From positions 1-64,000 of the forward strand of contig JAQWSU010000053.1 in the NCBI GenBank assembly GCA_029243025.1: 64,000 nt of DNA, written 5' to 3'. This document shows, piece after piece, positions 1 through 8,700 of this stretch (the stretch's first letter is position 1; the number at the start of each line of letters is the position of its first letter). The notes beneath the pieces are model-generated. The model was not told where the DNA came from. It saw only the letters and a program-made list of their open reading frames with translations, and made no database searches. The translations under genes and the position numbers were made by a program. The stretch comes from Pirellulaceae bacterium. GTDB taxonomy: Bacteria; Planctomycetota; Planctomycetia; Pirellulales; Pirellulaceae.

Positions 1-96
1 TGCGTTGGTGCGTTGGTGCGTTGGTGCGTTGGTGCGTTGGTGCGTTGGTGCGTTGGTGCGTTGGTGCGTTGGTGCGCAGGTGCGTAGGTGCGTAGG
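1..96. repeat. 8-bp tandem repeat (TGCGTTGG), 12 units
   Basis: Nine exact copies of TGCGTTGG (1-72) are followed by three diverged units, TGCGCAGG, TGCGTAGG and TGCGTAGG (73-96). The array starts at the window edge, so the real copy number may be larger. Eight is not a multiple of three, so all frames cycle, and one frame reads a repeated VRWCVGAL-like peptide that is unlikely to be a real protein. It lies about 40 bp before the start of a decayed gene. It is a slippage-prone simple repeat. Confidence 0.95.
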
Positions 97-133
97 GAGA
101 TCATCGCATGTGCGAACAGTAAAAGGTTTATTG

Positions 134-972
134 ATGGAAGCAGCGAAACATCAACTTGGCAATTTTCGATTGGAGTCTGGCGCACTCTTGAACAATGCGT
201 TTCTTGCTTATGAAACACATGGGAATTTAGCTTCTGATAAATCGAATGTAATTGTGTATCCACATGGTACTCGGGGAATCACGAAGATATACGCGCTGCC
301 ATTGGTCCTGGACGATCCCTGGATCCCGATCAATACTTTATCGTCGTTCCTGATATGTTTGGGAATGGTCATTCGTCTTCACCAAGCAATACCGATCCTC
401 CGCACGACCGAATGAGGTTTCCTGCGGTGACATCCTATGACAACGTTATCGCACAAACTCATCTTCTGACTGAATTCTTCGGGATTGAGAAAATACAGCT
501 TGTTGTTGGTTTTTCAATGAGCGCTCAGCAGACCTTTCATTGGAGGCGCTTTATCCGGACAGGGTTGGTGCGATTGCTCCGATTTGTGGAAGTGCCAAAA
601 CGGCTCTTCATAATTGACGTTTTCTGGAAAGCTTAAAGCGAGCTCTGATTTTGGATCCTGAATTTAAGGGCGGCGATTACTTGGGTCAGCCCGAGCAAGG
701 GTTACGGGTATTTACGACGATCTACGCGAGTTGGGCTTTTTTACAGACGTTTTACCGAAGGAATTTGCATCTTTCCTGGGTAGGTGGGAACGTCGAGTCC
801 ATGGAGGATTTCTTGGAGGCGTGGCACAATTTCTTTACGCCGAAAAACGATGCCCTGGATTTTGGCTGACCAGGAATCGTTTGCTGCGCCGAACAAATCA
901 TTCACGGTAGGGGGATCGGCAATGTCGTGGGGCAGATGCGCTTCCCTCGGACGAGTGACTATTTTTTAGAAA
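134..972 (+). pseudogene. MetX-like alpha/beta hydrolase (homoserine O-acetyltransferase family), pseudogene
   Basis: Joining three frames gives a recognisable homoserine-acetyltransferase-like hydrolase. It starts MEAAKHQLGNFRLESG, continues with a WYSGNHEDIRAAIGPG segment, then VVPDMFGNGHSSSPS, then the nucleophile region GFSMSAQQ (GxSxxAQQ, typical of this family). Lesions are clear: a one-base loss near 261 (after IVYP), another frameshift near 543 (after QQTFHW; the next frame reads EALYPDRVGAIAPICGSAK), an in-frame TGA near 612, and degeneration after about 850 (FFTPKNDALDFG, then a stop). The C-terminal Asp/His region is only vaguely traceable (GQMRFPRTSDYFL near 930-970). Intact members act on acyl-homoserine or related esters. 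This copy cannot make an active enzyme. Confidence 0.85.
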
Positions 973-1014
973 ATTGATTTCGATTTGAGGAAATCGGAAG
1001 CAACGCGAAATTGC

Positions 1015-1300
1015 CAAGTCATGAACGCTTCCAAATTGACGTCCAACGGCAGGTCTGCAAAGTCCTCATGGTAGTGAGCATTCGTGCCTGCCGCCATATC
1101 ACGAACTTGGTGTCGCGTCCAGTTCGGGGACTCCTACCAAGAGTCGCCACTGAAGACATCGATCCGGCCGTCTCCATTGATATCCATAGCCCCTGCGGCT
1201 TCGAACGGTGAACGATCGTTGATCGTATGCTTGCGCCACCCCGAGTAAATCTCGCGTTCCTCCGATTGGACGGCATCCGTCGACTAGATCAGGAATAGTA
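1015..1300 (-). pseudogene. FG-GAP/VCBS repeat protein, remnant
   Basis: The minus strand between about 1300 and 1015 reads a typical FG-GAP (VCBS) segment: EIYSGWRKHTINDRSPFEAA, then GAMDINGDGRIDVFSGDSW, an in-frame TAG where a Tyr is expected, ESPNWTRHQVRDMA, and HEDFADLPLDVN. The DxNxDGxxD calcium-binding pattern is intact. Neither a start nor the rest of a propeller is present, so this is a gene fragment. Intact relatives are large secreted planctomycete proteins, like the N-terminal part of the gene at 46544-51247 here. The assignment rests on motif recognition only. Confidence 0.65.
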
Positions 1301-1454
1301 AAATCGGGAATGTGACCAAGGGCATTGTGGGGCGAATTGAAACCAAGCTACTGTCTCGCGAATCGATTGAAATGATGATCCGACACGCTCTAAGCTGGAC
1401 GTTCACGAATTGGCGGTCAAGGGAGCATCGCCATCAGGATTCAAAAAGGACGAG

Positions 1455-1500
1455 AAAAGCTGTCAGGAACCAATTCGCGATCTGGCTCCTGACAGCTTTT
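1455..1500 (-). terminator. 18-bp-stem palindrome behind the PEP-CTERM gene (copy 1 of a repeat family)
   Basis: The left arm (1455-1472) and right arm (1483-1500) pair over 18 bp with one mismatch around a 10-nt loop. On the minus strand it begins only 7 nt after the stop codon at 1507 and ends GCTTTTCTCG..CTTTTT, so it can act as a Rho-independent terminator. The core TGTCAGRAACCA...CCTGACA is shared with a second palindrome at 3385-3430, so this is probably a small dispersed repeat used as a terminator. Confidence 0.7.
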
Positions 1501-1506
1501 TGTCGC

Positions 1507-2871
1507 TCAGCTTTTTCTGCTGCGAATTCCGGAAAGTCCGCTCAATCCTAGCAGCAACATCAAATAGCCGGCAGGTTCCGGCACAGCTTGTATTTGCGGT
1601 CGTGGGCCAGCTTCAAAGCCACTATCTTGAAACGCGAAAACAAAATCCGACGAGTTGAATTCGTGGTCACCGTTCCAGTCTCCGGTGATCCAACTTGAAT
1701 TTCCGTCAATCCCATCTTCGTACTGACCTTGTTGGAAGACCGATACGAAGTCCGTCGAATTGAATTCACCATCTAGGTTTGAATCGCCGATCCAGGTACC
1801 CAGTACGTTGTGCACATAGTCCGCCCGTTGTTGTAGGTTTGTCAGGGAGTCGTCATCAAGTCGCGCCAGGGGATTGTCAAGGAGGCGAACGATCGAGGCG
1901 TCCGCAAACGTCTGGACAGCCGAGTCAAACTCTATTCCACTTGGAGCCGTCTGACTGCCCCAGCTGAATGGCGCATCGGGGTGGGACTGATTGTCGACTC
2001 CGTCCACCAAGAACGGGTCCAATCGGAATTCATAACCAGCTTCGACGTCCTGGAGAAAGTGCCCGTCTAAAGCGTCAAAATCATTCAGTTGCTCGATCCG
2101 GTCTTGAACTTCGGCTCGCTCGTCATTTAGGTCGTAGCGAATCTGATCCCACCGCATCAAGAATTCAGTGACCCGCCTCCCTTGTTTGTCAATCCCATGA
2201 GCTGCCTGCGCTTTGTCCGGCGCATCTAAGTCAGGAATCAATGGAACTGAACCAAAATTCTCCTCGTACTCGGGACCAATCAGCACGCCCGTACCCCCTT
2301 CATTTAATTGGTCGTTTGTGGTTCGCACCATGTGAAACGGCTGTGGATCGGTTAGCGGCAAATCTGCTTCCGGGACCAACGCGACCCAAAACTGCGACCA
2401 GGGGCCGATTTCTTGAGTAGTCGCAGCTGTCGCGTCATCCGGGTCCGTGCCAGGCCATTTGATACCCTTGTCGTAAAACCCAATACTATCTGTGCTCCAC
2501 GGTGCTGGTCCGTTGCCGTTATATCCACCGTCGGGGACTTCTCCGTTCCAAACGCACTCGCCACACCAGTTGGACGCGTTGTACCCACCCGTTGGGTCGT
2601 CATCGGCGATCTCCTGAACGAGAACATAGAAATTCTCATTGTCCCATGCGTACTGAATCTCGATCTCCAATGGGGCTGAATCGGCTTTGGTACGCTCGTT
2701 ATGAGCCCATGACATCGGCAGGGCGTTGCCTGTCCATTCATGCGGATCGACAACGCCGTCAATGGTGGGCGATGTCTTTGGCGCCTCGCTGATAAAGAAT
2801 GGCTCTTCCGCGAAAGTCGTTCCAGTCATCGTCATTGCTGCAAAGTACAGGACGCAGGATCTAATGTGCAT
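1507..2871 (-). CDS. Secreted CBM9-like protein with dockerin-like repeats and PEP-CTERM anchor
   Basis: A 454-aa exported protein. The ATG at 2871 is chosen over an in-frame start 36 nt upstream because it gives a clean signal peptide (MHIRSCVLYFAAMTMTGTTFA) and has GAGG about 9 nt before it. Residues about 22-350 resemble a CBM9/DOMON-like sugar-binding domain (SPTIDGVVDPHEW near the start, then strand-rich sequence with many Asp, Asn and Trp). Residues about 360-424 hold two EF-hand/dockerin-like units (GDSNLDGEFNSTDFV and GDWNGDHEFNSSDFV). The C-terminus is a PEP-CTERM signal: VPEP, a hydrophobic stretch, then RSRKS. Known biology: PEP-CTERM proteins are handled by an exosortase at the envelope. 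Ligand and function are unknown. A palindromic terminator follows immediately. Confidence 0.85.
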   Translation of the reverse strand: MHIRSCVLYFAAMTMTGTTFAEEPFFISEAPKTSPTIDGVVDPHEWTGNALPMSWAHNERTKADSAPLEIEIQYAWDNENFYVLVQEIADDDPTGGYNASNWCGECVWNGEVPDGGYNGNGPAPWSTDSIGFYDKGIKWPGTDPDDATAATTQEIGPWSQFWVALVPEADLPLTDPQPFHMVRTTNDQLNEGGTGVLIGPEYEENFGSVPLIPDLDAPDKAQAAHGIDKQGRRVTEFLMRWDQIRYDLNDERAEVQDRIEQLNDFDALDGHFLQDVEAGYEFRLDPFLVDGVDNQSHPDAPFSWGSQTAPSGIEFDSAVQTFADASIVRLLDNPLARLDDDSLTNLQQRADYVHNVLGTWIGDSNLDGEFNSTDFVSVFQQGQYEDGIDGNSSWITGDWNGDHEFNSSDFVFAFQDSGFEAGPRPQIQAVPEPAGYLMLLLGLSGLSGIRSRKS

Positions 2872-3503
2872 AGTAGGATCCTCAGATGAAAACGGAAAAA
2901 CAAACAATTGTTAACGAGACGATTCTTCGAACATCCGGCTTACTACTCGATTGTTGTGGGAAAGCTGGCTCACGCGAACCGTTTCAAAGATGTCTGAATT
3001 GGCATCAAATGAGCTTGGGCATTCTAACACACGATATAGCGTTGTCACGTTCGCCCGGACGTCGATCGTTCGACGCATGCTGTTTGGGCATTGGCGAGAT
3101 TTCTGATCAAGCAGATTGCCAATTGTGCCAGAAATATTTTCAATATGGGTGACGGCCTCGCCTATTTTGTTTCGCTATTTCAACAGCACACCAAATTGGC
3201 TAGTTGTACGGATGTCCAGCTTGGATTTGGCATCTTGCGACTGGCAGTTTGAAAACGGAAGTGACGATGCCGTTTTCGAAGATGAAGTGATTTGTTGGGC
3301 ACGGCCGACGATTGATCCAGAGGATTGCGGAGTCTAACACGAGACGGAAATCACGACGAACCCAACCACGACGCGCCGAATGAGAAAAGGTGTCAGAAAC
3401 CAATGAGCGAATCGGTGCCTGACATTTCTTATACCGATAATCTCTCGTCGAAATGCTCCAAATCTCTGATTCACTGAAACCCTTAGTTGGGTTCACAATC
3501 TGG
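2872..3503. other. Intergenic, 632 bp
   Basis: This holds the leader of the PEP-CTERM gene (start at 2871) and the 3' region of the LRR-Sel1 gene, including the palindrome at 3385-3430. Short open frames (for example 3200-3565 minus) show no family resemblance and no ribosome-binding site. I see nothing else. Confidence 0.6.
3385..3430 (-). terminator. Palindrome behind the LRR-Sel1 gene (copy 2 of the repeat family)
   Basis: The left arm at 3385-3402 and right arm at 3413-3430 form an imperfect stem of about 18 bp with several mismatches or wobble pairs. The core (TGTCAG, AACCA, GCGA in the loop, CCTGACA) matches the palindrome at 1455-1500. It lies about 75 nt past the stop at 3504 on the minus strand, and the minus-strand right edge is again CCTTTTCTC. 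It is plausibly a weak terminator or a REP-like dispersed element. Confidence 0.6.
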
Positions 3504-5369
3504 TTAAGAAATTTCTGAGGCGATTTGCGTTCGTAATTGTTCGGCCAGTTTTTCCGCTGCCACAAGTTGCTCGTCAGTCAGACTCGGTTTGAGTTTTATC
3601 AGGTTTTGCTGGGCCATTTTATTCCGATTGTCGGCAGCCACCAAAAACCATGCGCACGCAGCGGCGTGTTGCTGCTGAACGCCTAGCCCGTCGCGATACA
3701 TGCAGGCAAGACTGTTCTGTGCGTCGGAATCTCCCTGGTCTGCTGCCCTGCGGTACCAGTCCACGGCTTCCGTGTCGTCCTGAATAACACCTTGGCCATG
3801 GGAGTACATAAACGCGAGACTGTTTTGTGCGTCGGGATCTCCCTGGTCTGCCGCTCTGCGGTACCAGTTCACGGCTTCCGTGTCGTCCTGAATAACACCT
3901 TGGCCCTGAGCGTACATAAACGCGAGATTGTACTGCGCGTTGGGGTTTCCCTGGCCCGCGGCCCTGCGATACCAAATCATGGCTTCTGCATAGTTCTGCG
4001 TAACGCCTTCGCCTTTATAGTACATATTCCCAAGATTGTTCCGCCCACCGGTATGTCCCTGGTCCGCCGCCCTGCGATACCAGTTTACGGCCGCCACATG
4101 GTCCTGCGTGACACCGTGGCCGTTGTAGTACATGTTCGCAAGATTGTACTGCCCATCGGCGTCTCCCTGGTCTGCCGCCCTGCGATACCAGTTCACGGCT
4201 GCCACATGGTCCTGCGTGACACCTTGGCCGTTGTAGTACATGTTCGCAAGACTGTACTGCCCACTGGCGTGTCCCTGGTCCGCTGCCCTGCGATACCAGT
4301 TCAAGGCTTCGGTGTGATTTAGATGAAGATCATCCTTGCGACGTATCAATGTAAGCAATGCAGCGTCTGACATTCTAGCGAGACTACCGAGATAAAGCCC
4401 TCTTCCCTGACGACGACCAAACGCTTTGGCGGCAGGATCCGATAGCTCTGTCAGGCCGTTGAGGGAAAGGTCTCCTTGACATTGGCTGAGAGCCTCTGCG
4501 GCTTTGTTCGACAGTTGAGTCAGGCCGTCGAGGAAAAGCGTTGCCTGATGTCGAGCGAGTGTTTGGGCGGTTGTGTCCGGTAGCTGGGTCAGGCCGTTGA
4601 GGTAAAGTTGTCCTTGATACCGACTGAAAGCTTCGGCAGCTTTGTTCGACAGCTCGCTCAAGCCGTCCAGGGAAAGGGCTCTCTGCTGCCGAGCGAGCGC
4701 TTCGGCAGCTGCATCTGATAGGGTGATCAGGCCGTCGAGCCAAAGCTCACCCTGATTTTGGCTGAGCGATTTTGCTGCTTTTTCAGATAGGCTCCTCAGA
4801 CCGTTGAGAGAAAGCAAGTCAAACCGGTGCCGACCGAAAGCTTCGGCAGCTGGATCCGATAGCTCGGTCAGGCCGTCAAGGGAAAGCGTTCCCCATTGCT
4901 GACTAAGGGCTTCGGCAGCTGGATCCGACAGCTCGGTTAGGCCGTTGAGGTAGAGTGCGTATCCCCGATAGCACCCCAACGCTTTGGCGGCTGCATCCGA
5001 CAGGTCTGTCAAGCCGCTGAGAGAAAGCGTTCCTCTCAGCTGACTTAGAGCGGCTGCAGTTGGCTTCGACAGCTCGGTTAGGCCGTCGAGGTGAACTGCG
5101 TATCCCTGATGCCGGCCCAATGATTTGGCCGCTGTATCCGACAGTTCAAGCAAGCCGTTTAGAAACAGCCCTCCCCGATTCCAACTGAGAGCTTCGGCCG
5201 CAATGTCGGACAGTTCGGTTAGGCCATTGAGCCAAAGCATTCGATGCTGACTGAGAAGTTGGGCCGCGTCGTCGTCAATCTTTTCATAGTCTGAAAGCCG
5301 AACACTGTTATTGTCTCTGGAAAACTGTTCGGTAATCCTGACCGACATGATTCTCTTTTGGTTGGTCAT
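3504..5369 (-). CDS. Leucine-rich-repeat plus Sel1-repeat protein
   Basis: A 621-aa protein made almost wholly of two repeat types. Residues about 44-345 are some 13 units of 23-24 aa with the consensus LxLxGLTELSDxAAEALSxxxG, a short leucine-rich type. Residues about 352-590 are six full 36-aa Sel1/TPR-like units (EAVNWYRRAADQG...AQ..LA.MY..G.GV.QD) plus one degenerate unit, then a charged tail. There is no signal peptide or membrane segment, so a cytoplasmic protein-protein interaction scaffold is the reasonable inference; no catalytic motif is visible. The start at 5369 has AGGA about 8 nt upstream; an alternative ATG lies 21 nt inside. Neighbouring units are very similar in DNA, so unit number may vary between strains. 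Partner proteins are unknown. Confidence 0.85.
   Translation of the reverse strand: MTNQKRIMSVRITEQFSRDNNSVRLSDYEKIDDDAAQLLSQHRMLWLNGLTELSDIAAEALSWNRGGLFLNGLLELSDTAAKSLGRHQGYAVHLDGLTELSKPTAAALSQLRGTLSLSGLTDLSDAAAKALGCYRGYALYLNGLTELSDPAAEALSQQWGTLSLDGLTELSDPAAEAFGRHRFDLLSLNGLRSLSEKAAKSLSQNQGELWLDGLITLSDAAAEALARQQRALSLDGLSELSNKAAEAFSRYQGQLYLNGLTQLPDTTAQTLARHQATLFLDGLTQLSNKAAEALSQCQGDLSLNGLTELSDPAAKAFGRRQGRGLYLGSLARMSDAALLTLIRRKDDLHLNHTEALNWYRRAADQGHASGQYSLANMYYNGQGVTQDHVAAVNWYRRAADQGDADGQYNLANMYYNGHGVTQDHVAAVNWYRRAADQGHTGGRNNLGNMYYKGEGVTQNYAEAMIWYRRAAGQGNPNAQYNLAFMYAQGQGVIQDDTEAVNWYRRAADQGDPDAQNSLAFMYSHGQGVIQDDTEAVDWYRRAADQGDSDAQNSLACMYRDGLGVQQQHAAACAWFLVAADNRNKMAQQNLIKLKPSLTDEQLVAAEKLAEQLRTQIASEIS
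3640..5240. repeat. Coding tandem repeats (108-bp Sel1 units and 69-72-bp LRR units)
   Basis: From about 3640 to 4320 the DNA repeats with a 108-bp period; adjacent units near 4083-4300 are almost identical (the blocks around TACCAGTTCACGGCTGCCACATGG recur). From about 4330 to 5240 it repeats with a 69-72-bp period (CTCGGTCAGGCCGTCAAGG-like blocks). These encode the two repeat classes of the overlapping gene. They also create long spurious open frames on the opposite strand (3792-4322). Confidence 0.9.
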
Positions 5370-5707
5370 ATCGCTTGTCCTGTTGGCGATTCCTCAACCC
5401 GTCTTGTTGCCCGAGACATGCCTTTCTCGCCTCAGTTTTCACAAACGTATGTCGACTGTTAAAGCGATACACTCACTGACTACAAGCGGAAACGTATGAT
5501 AGCACAATTCAGCATCACTTGGATAATACAAGTGTTGATTGCAGACCCTTACCTGCAACAGTTGCCGGCTGCCCTTTCCCCTTCCGGTCGTCGCCAGTTG
5601 TTGGCACACGCTGGTCGATGACGCAATGAGCTTGCCGGCTCGCGGGAGCATTTTGTTTTCGCGTGTTTTTCGGTCACTCCGGAAACCGCGGCAACTACAT
5701 GATAATC
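5370..5707. other. Intergenic, 338 bp
   Basis: This lies between the start of the LRR-Sel1 gene (5369, minus) and the 3' end of the CotH-type gene (5708, minus). It must hold the promoter of the LRR-Sel1 gene, but I see no convincing -10/-35 pair. No gene is recognisable. Confidence 0.5.
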
Positions 5708-8700
5708 CTACCACCGCAGAATTTTCTTGTTTGCGACGGTTTCAGGCGTTGGGTTGAGCAAGGTTTTGTTTGGAAGGCGGTCTGCGCGGGAACGACTGCG
5801 GTCGACAATCCCTGCGGATTCGAGCGGGTCGATCAAATGGATTGGAACTGCCAGGCGAATGTAGTTTCCCTTCTGGAAAGCGAATACTAAGTCACTGCTA
5901 TCAAACTCTCCGTCGCCATCCCAGTCACCCGTTTCGAATGTCGAGTTGGTTGGGATCGCGTCATCGTACTGACCGGCCATGAAAACGGTAACGAGATCGC
6001 TAGAATCGAAGATCCCATCGTGATTCGCATCGCCAACGATTGGAACTCGCGTCGAGCTAGGCGTACCACCAAGGTTGCGACTTGGTTGCCAATTTTCCGC
6101 CCTACTCCAGTTTTCCAAATTCGGATCTGAGGCATCGATTATTTCCAGTGACCGACCCATTCCATCCGTCGTTGGCTGCCAATCATCGACGTATCGGAAT
6201 TGTTGTAGTAATTGATTGCCGGCAATGAGCTTGATGGTTTCACTGGCATTGCTGAGACGTCCAGACCATTCGCCAGCGACAGCGGGCGAGTCACCATATC
6301 GAAAACGAAATGCGGCAACATCTTCCACAACGACCATCCGTTCGTTCGGAGGCAGTTCGGTAATGTCACCGTCGATGAATCGAAATGCCACGCCTTGTTC
6401 CGTTTCACCATCGTGAGTTTTTGTGAAAGCGACTTCCGAAAGGTCGATTGCCCGTTCACCGATGTTTACCAGTTCGATGAATTCGAAATTGTCAGCATCC
6501 CTGAATCCAGCGGCTGCTTCTTGCGTTGTCGAATCGGCCGGATGGTAATGCACTTCGCTGATTCGCAAGTTTGCCTGCCCGGCCGGTTCCGACACACGAT
6601 AGGTCGCTTGATTTAGGGCGGACCAGGCACTGGCTTCAAATGTCCTTGCGTTGACGATCGTCGATTCGTTGATTTCGATTTGATGAGGTGACGACGACGC
6701 CACAAGTGTTGGTTGAAGCAGCAAATCCGGATCCTCCGCACTTGCGTTTAAGCTCTGGATCGCAAGTAGGTTATTGCCTGGCTGCAAAAGTCCGATGTGT
6801 TTCGAAAGATTAAATTGTTCAATTGCAATTGCTTTGGCATCCGGTCGAATCGTGACAGCCTGAGAATCGTGTGAAACGATTTCGGGTGCATTCTGACTCG
6901 CGACTTCGACTCCATTGAGGAAGGCAACAAATCCGTCGTCGTATCGCATTTCTAAAGCGAGTGAATTCAAATTTTCGTCTGGTGAGACTGCAAACGGAAC
7001 TCGAACGTAGACGGATGCCGAAGCATTGTCGGACCCGATGTCGCTTTGAATGAAATCGTTTAGGGGAATACTCTGATCGTCGCCAAGTAATACAAAGTCA
7101 GCGTCAAATTCATCTTTTGCGCCATGGGCGAAAAATAGTTCGACTGTCGATGTTCCCAGTTGGTTGAACATGGTCATCTCAAGATCATGTAGGCCAGCGG
7201 TGAGATTGATGGTGGCAAAACTATCGCGAGTTCTGTGGCGGTCTGGGTCGAATATGATTTCTACACCGTCCACTGAAAGTCTTGCGGCGTCATTACTGCT
7301 CACACCGATCGTATAATCTCCCGTTTCGCGAACGAGGATCCTGCCGGAAGCCTCCAACGCGAAGTTCGTCCCACCCCCACCAGGAAAGTCAATGTTGTTG
7401 TCGAAGTGGCCGCGGCGGTCTCGGTCCAGATAGTTGATTAACGGAACGTTTTCTACAACTGTTTCGCGTTCAAGATTTTCACCTGAAAAAAGAAGTTCAA
7501 CGGTCGCCCAGTCAGGCAGGCGTTCCGTCGAGTGAACTTGACGAACTAAAAAACCGTTCGGTACCTGAATTGCATCCTCGGATTTGCCCGTGTCAAATCC
7601 AACTGCCGCCAATCCTTGGTTCCAACTTGTATCATCGAAATCCACGGCTCGCCAATCGGATTCACTGATGTGACCCGTAGGGATGAAATAGCGAGCGTCA
7701 GATGAGCCGTTGATGTAGTCGACAGTATTGGTGCGGATCGCTTCAGGGCTGATATCTCCGCCCGGCAGTCGAGGGTCCGTTCCGTTGGTTGTGTAGTAAA
7801 CGGTCCCGCCATTTTGCTGTTTCATGGTGAGAAGATCACCGGGTTGCACCTGTCCACCGTGCTGATATTGATTGTTGATGTCAAAAGCCGGAGCGACCAC
7901 GGATGGATAGAGTGGGTCGGCATTGCCATCACTGTTGGGCCTTGGACTACGCAATTGGTCCAAAACGATTTGGTTTCGTTGCGGGAAATACTCTTTGAGT
8001 TGATCGTTGAGTTCCGTCTGCCATTCGACATCGGGCTTATACGGTGCTTGTTGGTCCGAACGAATTGCGTCGCCCCATCGTGCTGATTCGGCAACTAATG
8101 CGTCACGGATTTGCTCGTTGACTTCACGGTACATTTCCGCGGGGCGATTGCGTTCTGGATGCTCTGGATCCCATGCGGGTCGGTCTGGATCGACGAATAA
8201 TACGCCGTCGTTGAAGAAATGCTTGTGAATCCGGTCGGCAAACCGCAGCCGGAATTCCGGGTTGTTGCGGAGAGGATCGAAAATCAAATAGAGGTCTTCG
8301 CACCGATTGGCATTGGGACTCCCGCAAAGTCGAGTGTGGTTCGTTGTTAAACGAGACCAGTTTGACAGATTCACCGAAAGTTCCGCATCCCAGGAAAAGA
8401 ATCGAAATCCTTCGCTTTCCGGACCTCGGCGTCGAGCCGCATACCAGTTTTTGTGTGGCCAGTCTGTATTAGCCGTGTAGATGTTGCCGATCACGTAGTC
8501 AATGAAGTTATCCACATCGAGATAGGATTCGGCAGCTGGGTTCGCGGGGTCAATTCCTTGGAGGCGTAGAAATCCTTCCGGTGAGCTGTCTTTTACCAGC
8601 TCCAACAACGTGTTCCACGCCTCGTCATTGCCGTCTTCAACGCCGTTATGGTTGATTGAATCCCATTCGTCTTCGTCTCCGCCAAAATGCTCGGCGGCAA

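Noticed and set aside
3792-4322. 176-aa repetitive open frame on the plus strand
   Set aside because: It is the antisense shadow of the 108-bp Sel1-coding repeats; a repeat whose unit is a multiple of three keeps opposite frames open.
3640-5240. Regular DNA repeats that could suggest a CRISPR array
   Set aside because: Units are contiguous, coding and have no unique spacers.
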